64,000 nt of DNA from Candidatus Krumholzibacteriia bacterium (GTDB taxonomy: Bacteria; Krumholzibacteriota; Krumholzibacteriia; G020349025). The stretch is from the NCBI GenBank assembly GCA_035649275.1, contig DASRJW010000101.1, positions 186,001-250,000 on the forward strand, written 5' to 3'. Below, piece by piece: positions 34,540-43,665 of the stretch. Position 1 is the first letter of the stretch. Each line of letters starts with the position of its first letter. The position numbers and the translations under genes were made by a program. The notes under the pieces are model-generated. The model had not been told where the DNA came from. It was given only the letters and a program-made list of their open reading frames with translations, and ran no database searches.

Positions 34540-34692
34540 GCGGCGAATATATCATCGAGCGCGAAAGGCATACGCAGCACGCGTCACGGAGCTCGGCTCT
34601 GGGCGCCGATCACGGCGGGAATGCGTTTGCGCCGCGCCCCCGTCGCATGGCAGAATCGCGGCGACCGGCATCTCCCCATCAAGGAGGCACAC

Positions 34693-35352
34693 GTGAACTG
34701 GACGAGACTGGTGCTGGCTGCAGCCATGCTCGCGGTGCTGCCAGGCGCGGCGGCGGCGCAGCGCAGCAGCGGCGGCTCTACGGGCGTGCATCGCTTCGAG
34801 ATCACACCCTACGGAGGCTACAGCTGGACCTTCGCCCGGGACTTCTACTATGGCCCGACGCTCGGGCGCCTCGATGTGTCCGACAGCGGCATCTGGGGCA
34901 TCGCCCTCGACATCAACACGCCTTACCAGCCAGGGTCGCAGATCGAACTCCTCTATAGCCGCCAGGACAGCGAGCTCGAGTTCGACACCGCCAATCTCGT
35001 CGGCACCGGCAGAAACACTGCAGACCTCTCGGTGGAGTACTTGCATATCGGCGGCCTCTACGGCCAGCGGCGGGGCCAGGTCTTCCCCTTCGGCGTGCTC
35101 ACCTTGGGCGGGACGCGCTATGCCTCCAAGGACCTGGGCGAGGACATCTGGAAGTTCTCCATCATCTTCGGCTTCGGCGCCAAGGTGTACGCCAACGAGA
35201 GGTTCGGTCTGCGCATTCAGGGCCGCTTCCCCTTCTCCGTCTTCAGCGGCGGAGGCTCCGTCGGCTGCGGCAGCGGCGGTTGCTACACCTCCGTCGGCGG
35301 CACCGGCCTCGCCCAGTTCGACGTCGGCGCCGGCGTCATGCTCCTCATGTAG
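34693..35352 (+). CDS. Small outer-membrane beta-barrel protein
   Basis: 219 residues with a signal peptide (about 1-22, ending AAAAQ). Alternating-hydrophobic strands typical of an 8-strand barrel follow: FEITPYGGYSWTF, QIELLYSRQDSELEF, VEYLHIGGLYG, FPFGVLTLGGTRYAS, FSIIFGFGAKVYA and FDVGAGVMLLM. A Gly/Ser/Cys-rich loop (GGGSVGCGSGGCYTSVGG) sits before the last strand. The start is GTG at 34693, five bases after AAGGAGG. It resembles OmpA-like membrane-domain/porin-family proteins of unknown cargo. It is divergent from tamA and followed by a strong hairpin. Confidence 0.8.
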   Translation: MNWTRLVLAAAMLAVLPGAAAAQRSSGGSTGVHRFEITPYGGYSWTFARDFYYGPTLGRLDVSDSGIWGIALDINTPYQPGSQIELLYSRQDSELEFDTANLVGTGRNTADLSVEYLHIGGLYGQRRGQVFPFGVLTLGGTRYASKDLGEDIWKFSIIFGFGAKVYANERFGLRIQGRFPFSVFSGGGSVGCGSGGCYTSVGGTGLAQFDVGAGVMLLM

Positions 35353-35360
35353 GAAGAAGA

Positions 35361-35395
35361 AGGCCGAGGTCCCGGTGTTCCAGAGACCTCGGCCT
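35361..35395 (+). terminator. Terminator-like hairpin between convergent genes
   Basis: AGGCCGAGGTC (35361-35371) pairs perfectly with GACCTCGGCCT (35385-35395) across a 13-base loop, nine bases after the barrel-protein stop and ahead of the convergent gene end at 35453. The stem is 11 bp and GC-rich, but there is no downstream T-run, so it may act as an RNA-stabilising or Rho-assisted end for both strands. Confidence 0.6.
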
Positions 35396-35452
35396 CGTCG
35401 TGCGGCCCGGGAGCGGATGTGTCCGGGCCCATCTGTCCGCCCGCCGCCGCTC

Positions 35453-35947
35453 CTACTTCCCGCGCTTCGCTACCAGGGGCATCTCGGCGGCGATCTGCGT
35501 GTCGAGCAGCAGACCGATCTGGCGCTCCACCTGGATGAAGCGCGCGGCCTCGGTGGCGTTGAGCGCCTTCTCGACTTTCTTGAAATAGTCCTTGCGCAGC
35601 TTCGTGCGCTCGTCCTCGACCTTGAACATCTGCTCGGTGAGCTCCTTCGCCTTCACATCGGTCATCGTCTCGTAGTTCGCCGCGTAGTCCTTGATGAGGG
35701 CGATCCGGGCGTCGCCGTTCTTGGACAGCTCGACCTCGTACTGACGGTAGATGGGCCAGAAGATGTCGGCTTCCTGCGGGGTGAACTTCATGGCCGCGGT
35801 GAGGAGTTCGACCTTCTGGGTCTTGATGTCCGACCGCAGCAGCTCGAGCCACTCCTCCTGTGCCAGGGCGCCCGCGGGAAGCAGGAGCGCAGCGACGCCG
35901 GCGGCACCGAGGAGTGCGGCAAACGGAGTCCAAACTCGACGCAACAT
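35453..35947 (-). CDS. Periplasmic helical protein, Spy/CpxP-like
   Basis: 164 residues with a signal peptide (about 1-30, ending PAGALAQ). The mature part is all-helical and charged: FTPQEADIFWPIYRQYEVEL, AKELTEQMFKVEDERTKLR, then LNATEAARFIQVERQIGLLL, which resembles the LTxxQ repeats of Spy/CpxP periplasmic chaperone or stress-sensor proteins. Assignment to that family is tentative. The start is ATG 35947 with GGAGG nine bases upstream; a longer in-frame reading to 36028 overlaps the neighbour and is unsupported. It is the last gene of a five-gene envelope run from 38237 downward. Confidence 0.7.
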   Translation of the reverse strand: MLRRVWTPFAALLGAAGVAALLLPAGALAQEEWLELLRSDIKTQKVELLTAAMKFTPQEADIFWPIYRQYEVELSKNGDARIALIKDYAANYETMTDVKAKELTEQMFKVEDERTKLRKDYFKKVEKALNATEAARFIQVERQIGLLLDTQIAAEMPLVAKRGK

Positions 35948-36024
35948 GCTTGTTCCTCCGAAACCTTTTGTGTGGCGCAAGCGCCACAGTGACACAACGT
36001 GAGGGGCTCGCGTACCGCCCCGGA

Positions 36025-36633
36025 TCACATCCAGGCCATACCGACCCGGAAGTTGAGATACATCTCTTCGTCGTCACCGCCCGGCGAAGCCCAGTTGAAC
36101 CGGACGCTGATCAAGCCCGCGGCCTGCCAGCCGACGCGCCAGGCGATGCCCGCCTCGGGGGCGATGCCGAAGTGCCAGGTGTCTTCGTCGAGGACGTAGA
36201 TCTCACCCAGCTCCACCCGGCGCTCGATCAAGTACGCCCCGAGCCCGAGCCCCACGTGCAGGCGCGGCTTGCCCGGCTGCCCGAGGTAGTAGTGGGCGTT
36301 GACGAGCATGGGGAAGGAGTTGATGTAGCGCTTCTGCGCCGCGAACACGTCCACTCCCTGCGAGACCGGCGCTACGCCGGTGAACTCCTTGTCCATCTCG
36401 TGCCAGGCGAAGACGAAGCCCACGGAGGCATTGTCGTTCACCATCTTGCGTCCCTCGAGGCTGAGCCCGAGCCAGCTGAAGTCGCCGGCGAACTCCTTGG
36501 TGTCCTCGAGGGGCATCGAGGTGTCGTAGCTGACCCCGAACCAGTAGTCCTGGGCATGGGCGGCCGAGGCCAGGAGGACCGACGCCAGGAGCACTGCAAC
36601 GAGTTTCCCCTTGTTTCTCTTTCCGGAAACCAA
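36025..36633 (-). CDS. Outer-membrane beta-barrel protein
   Basis: 202 residues with a signal peptide ending SAAHAQ. Barrel-like strands follow: YWFGVSYDTSMPLEDTKEF, WLGLSLEGRKMV, SVGFVFAWHEMDKEF, LHVGLGLGAYLIERRVELG, HFGIAPEAGIAWRVG, and a last strand MYLNFRVGMAWM. The start is TTG at 36633, with GGAGG seven bases upstream; no ATG or GTG in frame would keep the signal peptide intact. It lies 15 bases downstream of the first DUF4136 lipoprotein. No named family was recognised beyond the barrel fold. Confidence 0.75.
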   Translation of the reverse strand: MVSGKRNKGKLVAVLLASVLLASAAHAQDYWFGVSYDTSMPLEDTKEFAGDFSWLGLSLEGRKMVNDNASVGFVFAWHEMDKEFTGVAPVSQGVDVFAAQKRYINSFPMLVNAHYYLGQPGKPRLHVGLGLGAYLIERRVELGEIYVLDEDTWHFGIAPEAGIAWRVGWQAAGLISVRFNWASPGGDDEEMYLNFRVGMAWM

Positions 36634-36648
36634 AGTGTGCCCTCCTGA

Positions 36649-37305
36649 CTAGTCGATGTCGAGATACGATGACTGCGAGAACGCCTGGTCGATGGCCGCA
36701 TTGATGCGGGACACCGATGTGTTGCTCTTGTTGACCAGCCCGTTCGCCCTCGCCGCCCAGATGACCGGAACCGTGTCGGGTGGCGGCCCTGTGACCGGCG
36801 GCGGATCCACCATGTCGATGAAGAGCGTTCCCGTCGTGTAGGTGGTCACGGTGGTGCAGCAGGGATAGCCCCAGCCCCAGCCCCCGCTGGGGTACCCAGG
36901 ATACCAACCCCACCAGCCGCCCCAGTAGGGCGGGTAGGCCCAGATGTCCACGTTCTGAGCCACGAGCGCCGCCACGGTGACCACGACTGTGGCTTGGGTG
37001 CTGTCGGTCTGTTCCGTCCATCCTCGGCTCACGAGGTTGCTGCGAATGCGCCCCAGGACGGCGGCGTCGTTCGAGTGGTCGATCTCGATGTAGCCCGGAT
37101 CGCTGGGATCCCCGAAGTCCGCCACCCGGTTGGGCAGGAAAAAGGTCTGGTAGCTGCGGAAGTTCGTTTGCGGGTCGTGCACCGTTGCGACGACGTCAGA
37201 AACCGGGGCATCCCCTGGGTAGCAGCCGGAGAGGCCGACCCAGAGCGCCCCGACGGCCCCCAGTGCCAGGCCCGCTCGTCGCGTCCAAGTCGTGGGAGAG
37301 TTCAT
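36649..37305 (-). CDS. DUF4136-type lipoprotein with Trp/Tyr/Gly-rich insert
   Basis: 218 residues. The signal peptide ends in the lipobox LSGC. The DUF4136-like layout includes the early FRSYQTFFLPNRVADFGDP and IRSNLVSRGWTEQ, central strands, and a C-terminal helix NAAIDQAFSQ. Between the strands sits a striking aromatic insert (WAYPPYWGGWWGWYPGYP plus SGGWGWGYPCC, about 123-152), a common but unexplained feature of this family. The start is ATG 37305 after GGAGTAAG. The function of DUF4136 lipoproteins is unknown. It is paralogous to the next gene in the operon. Confidence 0.8.
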   Translation of the reverse strand: MNSPTTWTRRAGLALGAVGALWVGLSGCYPGDAPVSDVVATVHDPQTNFRSYQTFFLPNRVADFGDPSDPGYIEIDHSNDAAVLGRIRSNLVSRGWTEQTDSTQATVVVTVAALVAQNVDIWAYPPYWGGWWGWYPGYPSGGWGWGYPCCTTVTTYTTGTLFIDMVDPPPVTGPPPDTVPVIWAARANGLVNKSNTSVSRINAAIDQAFSQSSYLDID

Positions 37306-37368
37306 CGTCCACTTACTCCATTCGGATTGAGGTCCTCGAAACTCAGGGGAAGCGAAGCAAACGCGCCC

Positions 37369-37929
37369 TCATTTGGCCGGCGGCCCCGGGGGGAACTTCT
37401 GGAAGATGCCGGCCACGGCTTCCTGGATGCGGACGTTGCGCTGCTCCGGGCTCGCCGACGGATTGATGGTCGCCGTGGCGGTGCCGCGCCAGGCCATCGC
37501 CTTGGTGGCGGCATCGAAGATGTCGATGATCAGGGTGCCCTCGGTGTAGGAATACGCTTCCACCTGCGTGCCACCGTACCAGCCGTAGTAGCCCCAGCCC
37601 GTGTAGTACGAGTTGAAGTCCACCTTGTTCTGCGTCGTGGCCACGAAGTTCACCACGAAATCGGCCGGAGGCGTCTCCGTCTTCGTGCAGCCTTTGGCCG
37701 TCAGATTCTCGTCGATGGCGGCGATGAAGCGCTTCTCCAGGAGCTCGTTCACCCCCGTGGGGTGCTGCTGCGCCGGGTCGGCGACCTGCATCCACATGTA
37801 GGTCTTGTACTTCGAGAAGTCGATCTGAGGGTCGAAGTCCTGATTGTATTCGATGGTCGAGCAGCCGGCGAGGGCGGCTGCGAAGACAAGGGTCGTCGCC
37901 GGGGCAACCTTGCGAACAGCGGCTTGCAT
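37369..37929 (-). CDS. DUF4136 lipoprotein
   Basis: 186 residues. The signal peptide ends in the lipobox ALAGC, then STIEYNQDFDPQIDFSKYKT opens the DUF4136 domain. IDENLTAKGCTKTETPPADF, an aromatic turn (YYTGWGYYGWYGG), EGTLIIDIFDAATKAMAWRG and the closing ASPEQRNVRIQEAVAGIFQ are all family-like. The start is ATG 37929, sharing one base with the upstream stop (TGATG), with AGGAGA just before it. It is probably an outer-membrane-anchored periplasmic protein. Together with the 36649 gene it makes a paralogous pair, diverged strongly outside the core. Confidence 0.85.
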   Translation of the reverse strand: MQAAVRKVAPATTLVFAAALAGCSTIEYNQDFDPQIDFSKYKTYMWMQVADPAQQHPTGVNELLEKRFIAAIDENLTAKGCTKTETPPADFVVNFVATTQNKVDFNSYYTGWGYYGWYGGTQVEAYSYTEGTLIIDIFDAATKAMAWRGTATATINPSASPEQRNVRIQEAVAGIFQKFPPGPPAK

Positions 37930-38237
37930 CAACTCTCCTTGCGCTTGGAGTCTTCTCCGGCCGGCCGGCGCCCGGCGGTCAGAGAGCGGATCTTCTGGAA
38001 GCCCTTCTTGATCTCCTCGGCGGCGAGCTCGAGGCCGGCGCCGACCCCCTCGGCGGTCTCGCCCATGGCTTGGGCCACCGGCTTGGCGCGGGTGTGCAGC
38101 TCGGCCAACTTCTTTTCCAATACTTCCCACTCCTGGCGCGCCTCGGCCTTGCCGAGGTGGATCTTGAGCGCCAGCTCGTCGCGTTCCTTCTTCAAGGCCG
38201 CGAGGGTCTCCTCGAGCTTGCGGCGGTCGTCCTTCAT
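37929..38237 (-). CDS. Small coiled-coil protein, 102 residues
   Basis: Not assigned to a family. Residues about 1-55 are a highly charged heptad-like helix (KLEETLAALKKERDELALKI and EVLEKKLAELHTRA). An Ala/Gly/Glu helix and a basic tail RRPAGEDSKRKES follow. There is no signal peptide or membrane segment. The start is ATG 38237 and the stop shares a base with the DUF4136 start, so the product is translationally coupled to envelope lipoproteins. It is divergent from the META-domain gene over 179 bases, which should hold both promoters. It may be a small scaffold or stress-type protein; the role is not known. Confidence 0.7.
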   Translation of the reverse strand: MKDDRRKLEETLAALKKERDELALKIHLGKAEARQEWEVLEKKLAELHTRAKPVAQAMGETAEGVGAGLELAAEEIKKGFQKIRSLTAGRRPAGEDSKRKES

Positions 38238-38416
38238 GGGTCCCCCCCCTCCGAAAGAGGTGCTCCAGGTCTCGCAGTGCCGGCGGGCCAGTATAGCGCA
38301 GCCTGGGACGACATTGCCTACTGCCCGATGGGGTCGTCCAGGTGCAACAGGGCTGGACGCGGGCGCCTAACCATACGATGCTCCGTCGGCGCGTCCGGAG
38401 ACAAAGGGGGCGGTTC

Positions 38417-39412
38417 ATGAAGAGGTCCCTTTGGGCGGGCGTGTTCCTCTTGCCGCTCACTTTCGGGCTCGGCTGCTCCTCCAAAAAGGACGGGCAAGCC
38501 GAAGAGAAAACGCAGGCCCCAGCGCCAGCGCCGGAGAGCATCCGCGGCTTCTCCGAGAACTTGACATTGGCCCAACTCAAGAATGCCACCTATCGCGGTC
38601 TCGAAGGGATCGCCAAACCGGTGACCTTGAGCTCCGGCAGCTGGGAGGGTGAGCCGCTGCGCCGGGGTGCGCGGTCACGGCCCGCGGTGCACTTCCTCCG
38701 TGACTTTCGTCTGCTGGGAGATGTCGATGGCGACGGCGCGGACGAGGCCGTGGTGCTCCTCGGTGTGAGCAGCGGCGGCTCGGGGGACATCATCCACCTG
38801 GCGGTCGTGAAGCGGCAGGGGTCGGAGGCGGTGAACGTCGCTACCGTTCGCCTCGGCGACCGCGTCCAACTGCGCGCCGGGCGCGTCGAAGCCAAGCGCC
38901 TCGTTCTCGATCTCGTGCAGGCCGGTGCCGACGATGCCATGTGCTGCCCCGGAGAGCTGGTCACCCGCGCCTGGGAATGGACCGGCACGGGGTTGCAAGA
39001 GGTTCCCACCACGACACCACCAGGCCGCCTGTCGATGGAGACTCTGGCCGGCCCGGAATGGGTGCTGCGCCAGTGGTCGTGGGACGAGGCCGCGGCGGCG
39101 ACGCCCGAGGTCACCTTGGTCTACCGCGACGGCAAGATCAACGGCCGCAGCGGCTGCAACCGCTACTTCGCCGCGGTCATCGACGGCGACCAGCCGGGAG
39201 ATCTCCATGTCGGCGCCGCTGCCGGGACGCGGATGGCCTGCCCGGAGGCCGTGGCTGCGGTGGAACGCCGCTTCCTCTCGCTGCTGCCGGGGGTGACGAA
39301 GTTCGGTTTCGTGGGAGGGAAGCTCGCGCTCACTTACGAGAAGGATGGCATCATCGCCACGATGTTGTTCGATCGCAGAACTTCCTTGCCCAGATACGGG
39401 TCGAGCCCATAG
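38417..39412 (+). CDS. Lipoprotein with C-terminal META/HslJ-like domain
   Basis: 331 residues. The signal peptide ends in lipobox GLGCS, followed by a Lys/Glu/Pro linker. A beta-rich middle part has the calcium-site-like DVDGDGADEAVVLLG. The C-terminal domain (about 215-325) resembles META/HslJ: W-V-L-R-Q-W, TLVYRDGKINGRSGCNRYFA with the characteristic GxxGCNRY, and RMACPEAVAAVERRFLSLL. Proteins with this domain are linked to motility, heat-induced novobiocin resistance or copper stress in others; the role here is unknown. The start is ATG 38417 after AAGGGGG. It stands before the NRPS-like gene with a 107-base gap. Confidence 0.8.
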   Translation: MKRSLWAGVFLLPLTFGLGCSSKKDGQAEEKTQAPAPAPESIRGFSENLTLAQLKNATYRGLEGIAKPVTLSSGSWEGEPLRRGARSRPAVHFLRDFRLLGDVDGDGADEAVVLLGVSSGGSGDIIHLAVVKRQGSEAVNVATVRLGDRVQLRAGRVEAKRLVLDLVQAGADDAMCCPGELVTRAWEWTGTGLQEVPTTTPPGRLSMETLAGPEWVLRQWSWDEAAAATPEVTLVYRDGKINGRSGCNRYFAAVIDGDQPGDLHVGAAAGTRMACPEAVAAVERRFLSLLPGVTKFGFVGGKLALTYEKDGIIATMLFDRRTSLPRYGSSP

Positions 39413-39519
39413 GATGCCACGGGTTCGCACGCTCTACCGCTCTTGGACATGTGTGCACGTCGCGGCCATGCCGCCGCACGGCGAATCCATGCCGACCCCG
39501 AGGGAGGGAAGAACAGGGA

Positions 39520-42500
39520 TTGCAGCCCGCGCCTGGCCATCCAGCCCCGCCTCTTGATGCGCCACGGGTGACACCGCCCGCTTTCCTGCATCGGATCTTC
39601 GAACGTACCGCCGCCCGCTTCCCCGCGCAGATCGCCATCGAGATCCCGCCCTCGGCGGCGAACCCCCGCCGCGCCAGGCATACCTACGCCGCCATCGACG
39701 CCGCTGCCGAGCGCCTGGCGGCGCGACTGCGGCCCCTCGTCCGGGGGGAGTGCGTCGTCGCCATCCTCCTGCCACGGGTGTCGCACCACATCTTTGTGGC
39801 CCAGCTCGCCGTCCTCAAAGCCGGCGCCGCCTATACCTGCATCGAGCCCGACCTGCCCGCCGAGCGAGTCCGCTTCGTTCTCGAGGACTCCCGAGCGGTG
39901 GCGGTGCTGACCTCTTCAGCCTGGAAAGGCTTGGCGGAAGGCGCGGCTACCCCGGCGGAGCGATGCATCGATGCGGTGGCTTGTATCGATGCTCTCGAGG
40001 CGGGCCGCGATCACGAGGGACGCCACACCGCCGCAGCGAGGCGCGGCCGCTCGGCCGCCTCGAGGTCGGAAGTCGGTTCCGGAGCGCCGGTGGCCGGTGC
40101 TCCGCCCACGCCCGCTTGGCTCCAGCCCACCAGCCTTTGCTACGTCATCTATACCTCGGGCACCACGGGCTGGCCCAAGGGCGTCATGATCGAGCATCGC
40201 AGCATCGTCAACCTGATGGTGGCGGATGCGGCCTTTTTCGACCTGAACCCGCGCGACCGTATCGGGCAACTTTCGTCTTGTGCCTACGACTCCTCGGTGG
40301 AGGAGATCTACCTCGCCTTTGCCGTGGGCGCGACGCTCGTCCTCATGGACGACGATGTGAACCGCTTGGGCCCGGACCTCGTGCCTTGGCTGCGGAAGGA
40401 ACGCCTGACGATGTTCTGTCCGGCCCCCACGCTTCTCCGTACTTGTCCGGAGGCGCGGCCGGAGCAGGACCTGCCGGATTTGCACACGATCTACGTCGGC
40501 GGCGAGGAGCTGACACCCGACGTGGCCAACCGCTGGGCGCCGGGCCGGAGGTTCGTCAACGGCTACGGACCGACGGAGTGCGCCGTCGTCGTCACCCAGG
40601 CGCGGGTGCGGGAGGGCTTGCCGATCACGATCGGTGCGCCGGTGGAGAACAACCGCGCCTGGATCTTGGACGCGGAGCTGCGCGAGGTGGGTGCAGGTGA
40701 AACGGGGGAGCTCTGCATCGAGGGCGTGAACGTGGCTCGCGGCTACCTCCACCGCCCGGACCTCACGCAGGAGAAGTTCGTCGACCACCCGCGATACGGC
40801 CGCATCTATCGCACCGGGGATCTAGTGCAGCGGGACGCGGCGGGGGCGCTGCTCTACCTCGGGCGGATCGACGCGCAGGTGCAGATTCGCGGTCATCGCG
40901 TCGAGCTCGGCGCCATCGAATCGCACCTGTCCGAATGTGAGGGCATCGCCGCGGCCGCCTGCAAGCTGCAGGAGGACGGCCGTCTCGTCGCCTATGTGGT
41001 CTCCCGGAACGGCAAGCCGCCGGGGGTGGAGACGCTCCGCTCCGGGCTCGCGCGCCGCCTGCCGGAGTACATGCTGCCCGTGCACTACATGTTCGTGGAC
41101 GACCTGCCGCGGATGCCGGCGAGCGGCAAGATCGACCGCCGCGCTCTGCCGGAGATCCGCTTCGAGGACGAGGGGCGCGGCCGGCGCGAAGGCTCGGCGC
41201 CGCGGAGCGAGCTCGAGTGGCTGGTGGCGGACGCCATGGCGAAGCACCTGCGCTTCTCCAGTCACGTCTCGGTGTTCGACGATTTCTTCCACGACCTCGG
41301 AGGCAACTCGCTCATCGCCGCCCAGGTGATCTCGTCCTTGCGGGCCGACGAGCGCACCGCAGGTCTCACCGTGCGGGATCTGTACGAAGCGCGGACCATC
41401 GCGGCCCTCGCCGCCAAAGCGGCGCCGGGGAGCACGGCGCGGCAAAGAACGGCGCCGGTGACGCGCCGGCGCTGGTCCGGCCGCCGGGTCGCTCTCGGCT
41501 CGGTGGTTCAGTGCACCTGCATCCTCATGGGCGGAGTGGGCGCGGCCGCCGCGGCGTTCGTTCTCCTGCTGCACCTGCTCCCGGCGCTTCTCCAGCGCAC
41601 CGGTCTGGCGTTCTTGGGCTTAGCCCTGCCGTGGCTGCTCTTCGCCGGTCGCGCTCTCTGGTTGCCCGTGGCGTTCCTCCTCGCGGTGGGGACGAAGAAG
41701 CTGCTCATCGGTCGCTACACCGCCGGACGCACGCCCTACCTCGGCAGCCTGTACGTGCGGCACTGGATCGTGCAGCGCGTGGTGAGCCTCGTTCCGTGGG
41801 GGCTCTTGGAGGGAACGACCTTGAAGAACGCCTGCCTGCGCGCCCTGGGAGCGCGGGTCGGGCGCAACGTCACTATCCACACCGGGGTGGAGTTGCGCGC
41901 CGGTGGCTGGGACCTGCTCGAGATCGGCGACGACGTGACGCTCGGGCGCGACGCGATGCTCAAGCTCGCGAGCGTCCACGATCAGGAGTTCGTCCTCGGA
42001 CCGATCACGATCGGTAGCGGCGCGACGGTGGAGACGCGCGCTTGCCTGTCGGCGTACAGCAGCATGGGGGAGGAGAGCTGTCTCACCACGCTTTCCATGC
42101 TGCCCGCGGGCTCCAGCATCCCGCCGGGGGAGACCTGGGACGGGATCCCGGCCGCCGGTGTGGCGCGGACGCGGCCCGCGCCTGCGCTCACCACGCAGGA
42201 GCGCCATTGGTCGCCGGCGGCGCACGGCGCCTTGCTTCTCTTGCTGGAGTTCGTCCTCGGGCCGCTCGTGCAGTTGCCGTTCTTCGCCGTCCTCCTCGGC
42301 TGCGCTCTGTACTGGCAGGTCGATGGCGCCGGTGTCGTCCGCTGGCTTTGGGCCCCGCAAGCGCCGGCGCCCGGAACTCTCGTCGTTCTCGCCCTGGCGG
42401 TGATGCTGGGGGCGGCGCTGGTCCTGCCGCTTCGCGCCCTCGCCTGCCGCGCCATGGGGCGAACACCGGCGGGAGTGCACTCGCGCTGGGGTTTCCACTT

Positions 42501-43665
42501 CCTGCGCCTTTTCTACAAGGGCCGCAGTGTGGAAGCAGCCGGGAAGGTGCTGAACGGAACGCTGTTCTGGCCCGCGTGGCTCCGTCTCGCCGGCATGCGC
42601 GTCGGCCGGAAGTGCGAGATCAGCTCGATCATGGAAGTCGTCCCGGAGCTCGTCGTCCTCGGCGACGAATCCTTCTTTGCCGATGGCATCTACCTCGGTG
42701 CGCCGCGGCTCGACCGCGGCACCGTGTCCTGCGGCGAGACGGTCCTCGGGAACAACACCTTCCTCGGCAACCACGTCGTCGTGCCCTCCGGGAGCCGGTT
42801 GCCCGGGGACATCCTCCTCGGCGTCTGCACCCGCGCCGACCCGAAGCGCATCCGGCCAGGAACCTCGTGGTTCGGTCACCCGCTGCTCGAGTTGCCCCGG
42901 CGCGAAGTGATCGCCGCCGACCGGCGCTTGACCCACGATCCCGCCTGGTACCGCTACGCCACCCGGGTGTTCTGGGAGATCTCGCGGTCACTCTTACCGG
43001 CGCTGCCGCTGCTCCTTCTCCTCGCCTGGTTCAAGCGGGTAGTGCACGGCTACGAGGTGCAGCCGCGCACGGTCTTCACCCTCATCACCTTGCCGGGCAC
43101 CACGCTGGTGGCGCTCGCCATCCCGCCGGCCCTCGTGCTCGGTCTCAAGTGGGCGCTTCTCGGGCGCGTGCGCGAGGGACGGCACTGGTTGTGGTCGTGC
43201 TGGTGTGGGCGCTGGGATCTTCTCTACGTCGCCTGGGCGGACTGGGCGCACGGCATTCTCTCCTTCTTCGAAGGCACCGTGTGCATGACCTGGTGGTTGC
43301 GGGCCATGGGAGCTCGCATCGGCAGGCGCGTCGTTCTCGGCAGCGGCTTTGCCCAGTTGGTCGACCCGGACATGCTGCGCTGCGACGACGACGCCACCGT
43401 CGCCTGCCTGTTCCAGGCGCACAGTTTCGAGGACCGGGTGCTGAAGATCGCTCCGGTTCACATCGGCGCCGGATGTTCCCTCGCGAGCGGGGCCGTGCTC
43501 ATGTATGGCGCCGAGATCGGCGCCGGGACGGAGGTGGGGGAGAACAGCGTGGTGATGAAGCACGAGCACCTGCTGCCGCACCACTCGTACGTCGGCTTCC
43601 CCACGCAGCTCTGCACCCCGCAGGAGCCGGTGGCGCTGCCCGTGTCGATGGAGGGCGCGGCATGA
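39520..43665 (+). CDS. Pls/PosA-type single-module nonribosomal peptide synthetase (A-T-membrane/hexapeptide-repeat)
   Basis: About 1381 residues. The adenylation domain (about 20-545) has YVIYTSGTTGWPKGVMIEH (about 208), NGYGPTECAVV (about 346), YRTGDLVQ, IDAQVQIRGHRVELG and ASGKIDRRALPE (about 532). The carrier domain has FFHDLGGNSLIAAQ, with the pantetheine Ser near 595. The C-terminal half holds about six transmembrane helices and three left-handed beta-helix blocks (for example RNVTIHTGVELRAGG and GAGCSLASGAVLMYG), the layout of Pls/PosA enzymes such as epsilon-poly-L-lysine synthetase. The A4 motif AYDSSVEEIY places Asp-Ser-Glu at GrsA positions 235/236/239; the Glu hints at a basic amino acid (inference). 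TTG 39520 follows GGGAGGGA; GTG 39568 is the alternative. It is coupled to the PPTase gene. Confidence 0.85.
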   Translation: MQPAPGHPAPPLDAPRVTPPAFLHRIFERTAARFPAQIAIEIPPSAANPRRARHTYAAIDAAAERLAARLRPLVRGECVVAILLPRVSHHIFVAQLAVLKAGAAYTCIEPDLPAERVRFVLEDSRAVAVLTSSAWKGLAEGAATPAERCIDAVACIDALEAGRDHEGRHTAAARRGRSAASRSEVGSGAPVAGAPPTPAWLQPTSLCYVIYTSGTTGWPKGVMIEHRSIVNLMVADAAFFDLNPRDRIGQLSSCAYDSSVEEIYLAFAVGATLVLMDDDVNRLGPDLVPWLRKERLTMFCPAPTLLRTCPEARPEQDLPDLHTIYVGGEELTPDVANRWAPGRRFVNGYGPTECAVVVTQARVREGLPITIGAPVENNRAWILDAELREVGAGETGELCIEGVNVARGYLHRPDLTQEKFVDHPRYGRIYRTGDLVQRDAAGALLYLGRIDAQVQIRGHRVELGAIESHLSECEGIAAAACKLQEDGRLVAYVVSRNGKPPGVETLRSGLARRLPEYMLPVHYMFVDDLPRMPASGKIDRRALPEIRFEDEGRGRREGSAPRSELEWLVADAMAKHLRFSSHVSVFDDFFHDLGGNSLIAAQVISSLRADERTAGLTVRDLYEARTIAALAAKAAPGSTARQRTAPVTRRRWSGRRVALGSVVQCTCILMGGVGAAAAAFVLLLHLLPALLQRTGLAFLGLALPWLLFAGRALWLPVAFLLAVGTKKLLIGRYTAGRTPYLGSLYVRHWIVQRVVSLVPWGLLEGTTLKNACLRALGARVGRNVTIHTGVELRAGGWDLLEIGDDVTLGRDAMLKLASVHDQEFVLGPITIGSGATVETRACLSAYSSMGEESCLTTLSMLPAGSSIPPGETWDGIPAAGVARTRPAPALTTQERHWSPAAHGALLLLLEFVLGPLVQLPFFAVLLGCALYWQVDGAGVVRWLWAPQAPAPGTLVVLALAVMLGAALVLPLRALACRAMGRTPAGVHSRWGFHFLRLFYKGRSVEAAGKVLNGTLFWPAWLRLAGMRVGRKCEISSIMEVVPELVVLGDESFFADGIYLGAPRLDRGTVSCGETVLGNNTFLGNHVVVPSGSRLPGDILLGVCTRADPKRIRPGTSWFGHPLLELPRREVIAADRRLTHDPAWYRYATRVFWEISRSLLPALPLLLLLAWFKRVVHGYEVQPRTVFTLITLPGTTLVALAIPPALVLGLKWALLGRVREGRHWLWSCWCGRWDLLYVAWADWAHGILSFFEGTVCMTWWLRAMGARIGRRVVLGSGFAQLVDPDMLRCDDDATVACLFQAHSFEDRVLKIAPVHIGAGCSLASGAVLMYGAEIGAGTEVGENSVVMKHEHLLPHHSYVGFPTQLCTPQEPVALPVSMEGAA

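Noticed and set aside
35361-35395. Hairpin as part of a CRISPR or repeat array
   Set aside because: Single copy, no regularly spaced repeats nearby; it sits between convergent gene ends and is better explained as a terminator-like element.
38941-39519. Extension of the NRPS-like gene into the META-domain gene
   Set aside because: The frame is open but overlaps a clearly coding lipoprotein gene and shows no adenylation-domain homology before about 39560.
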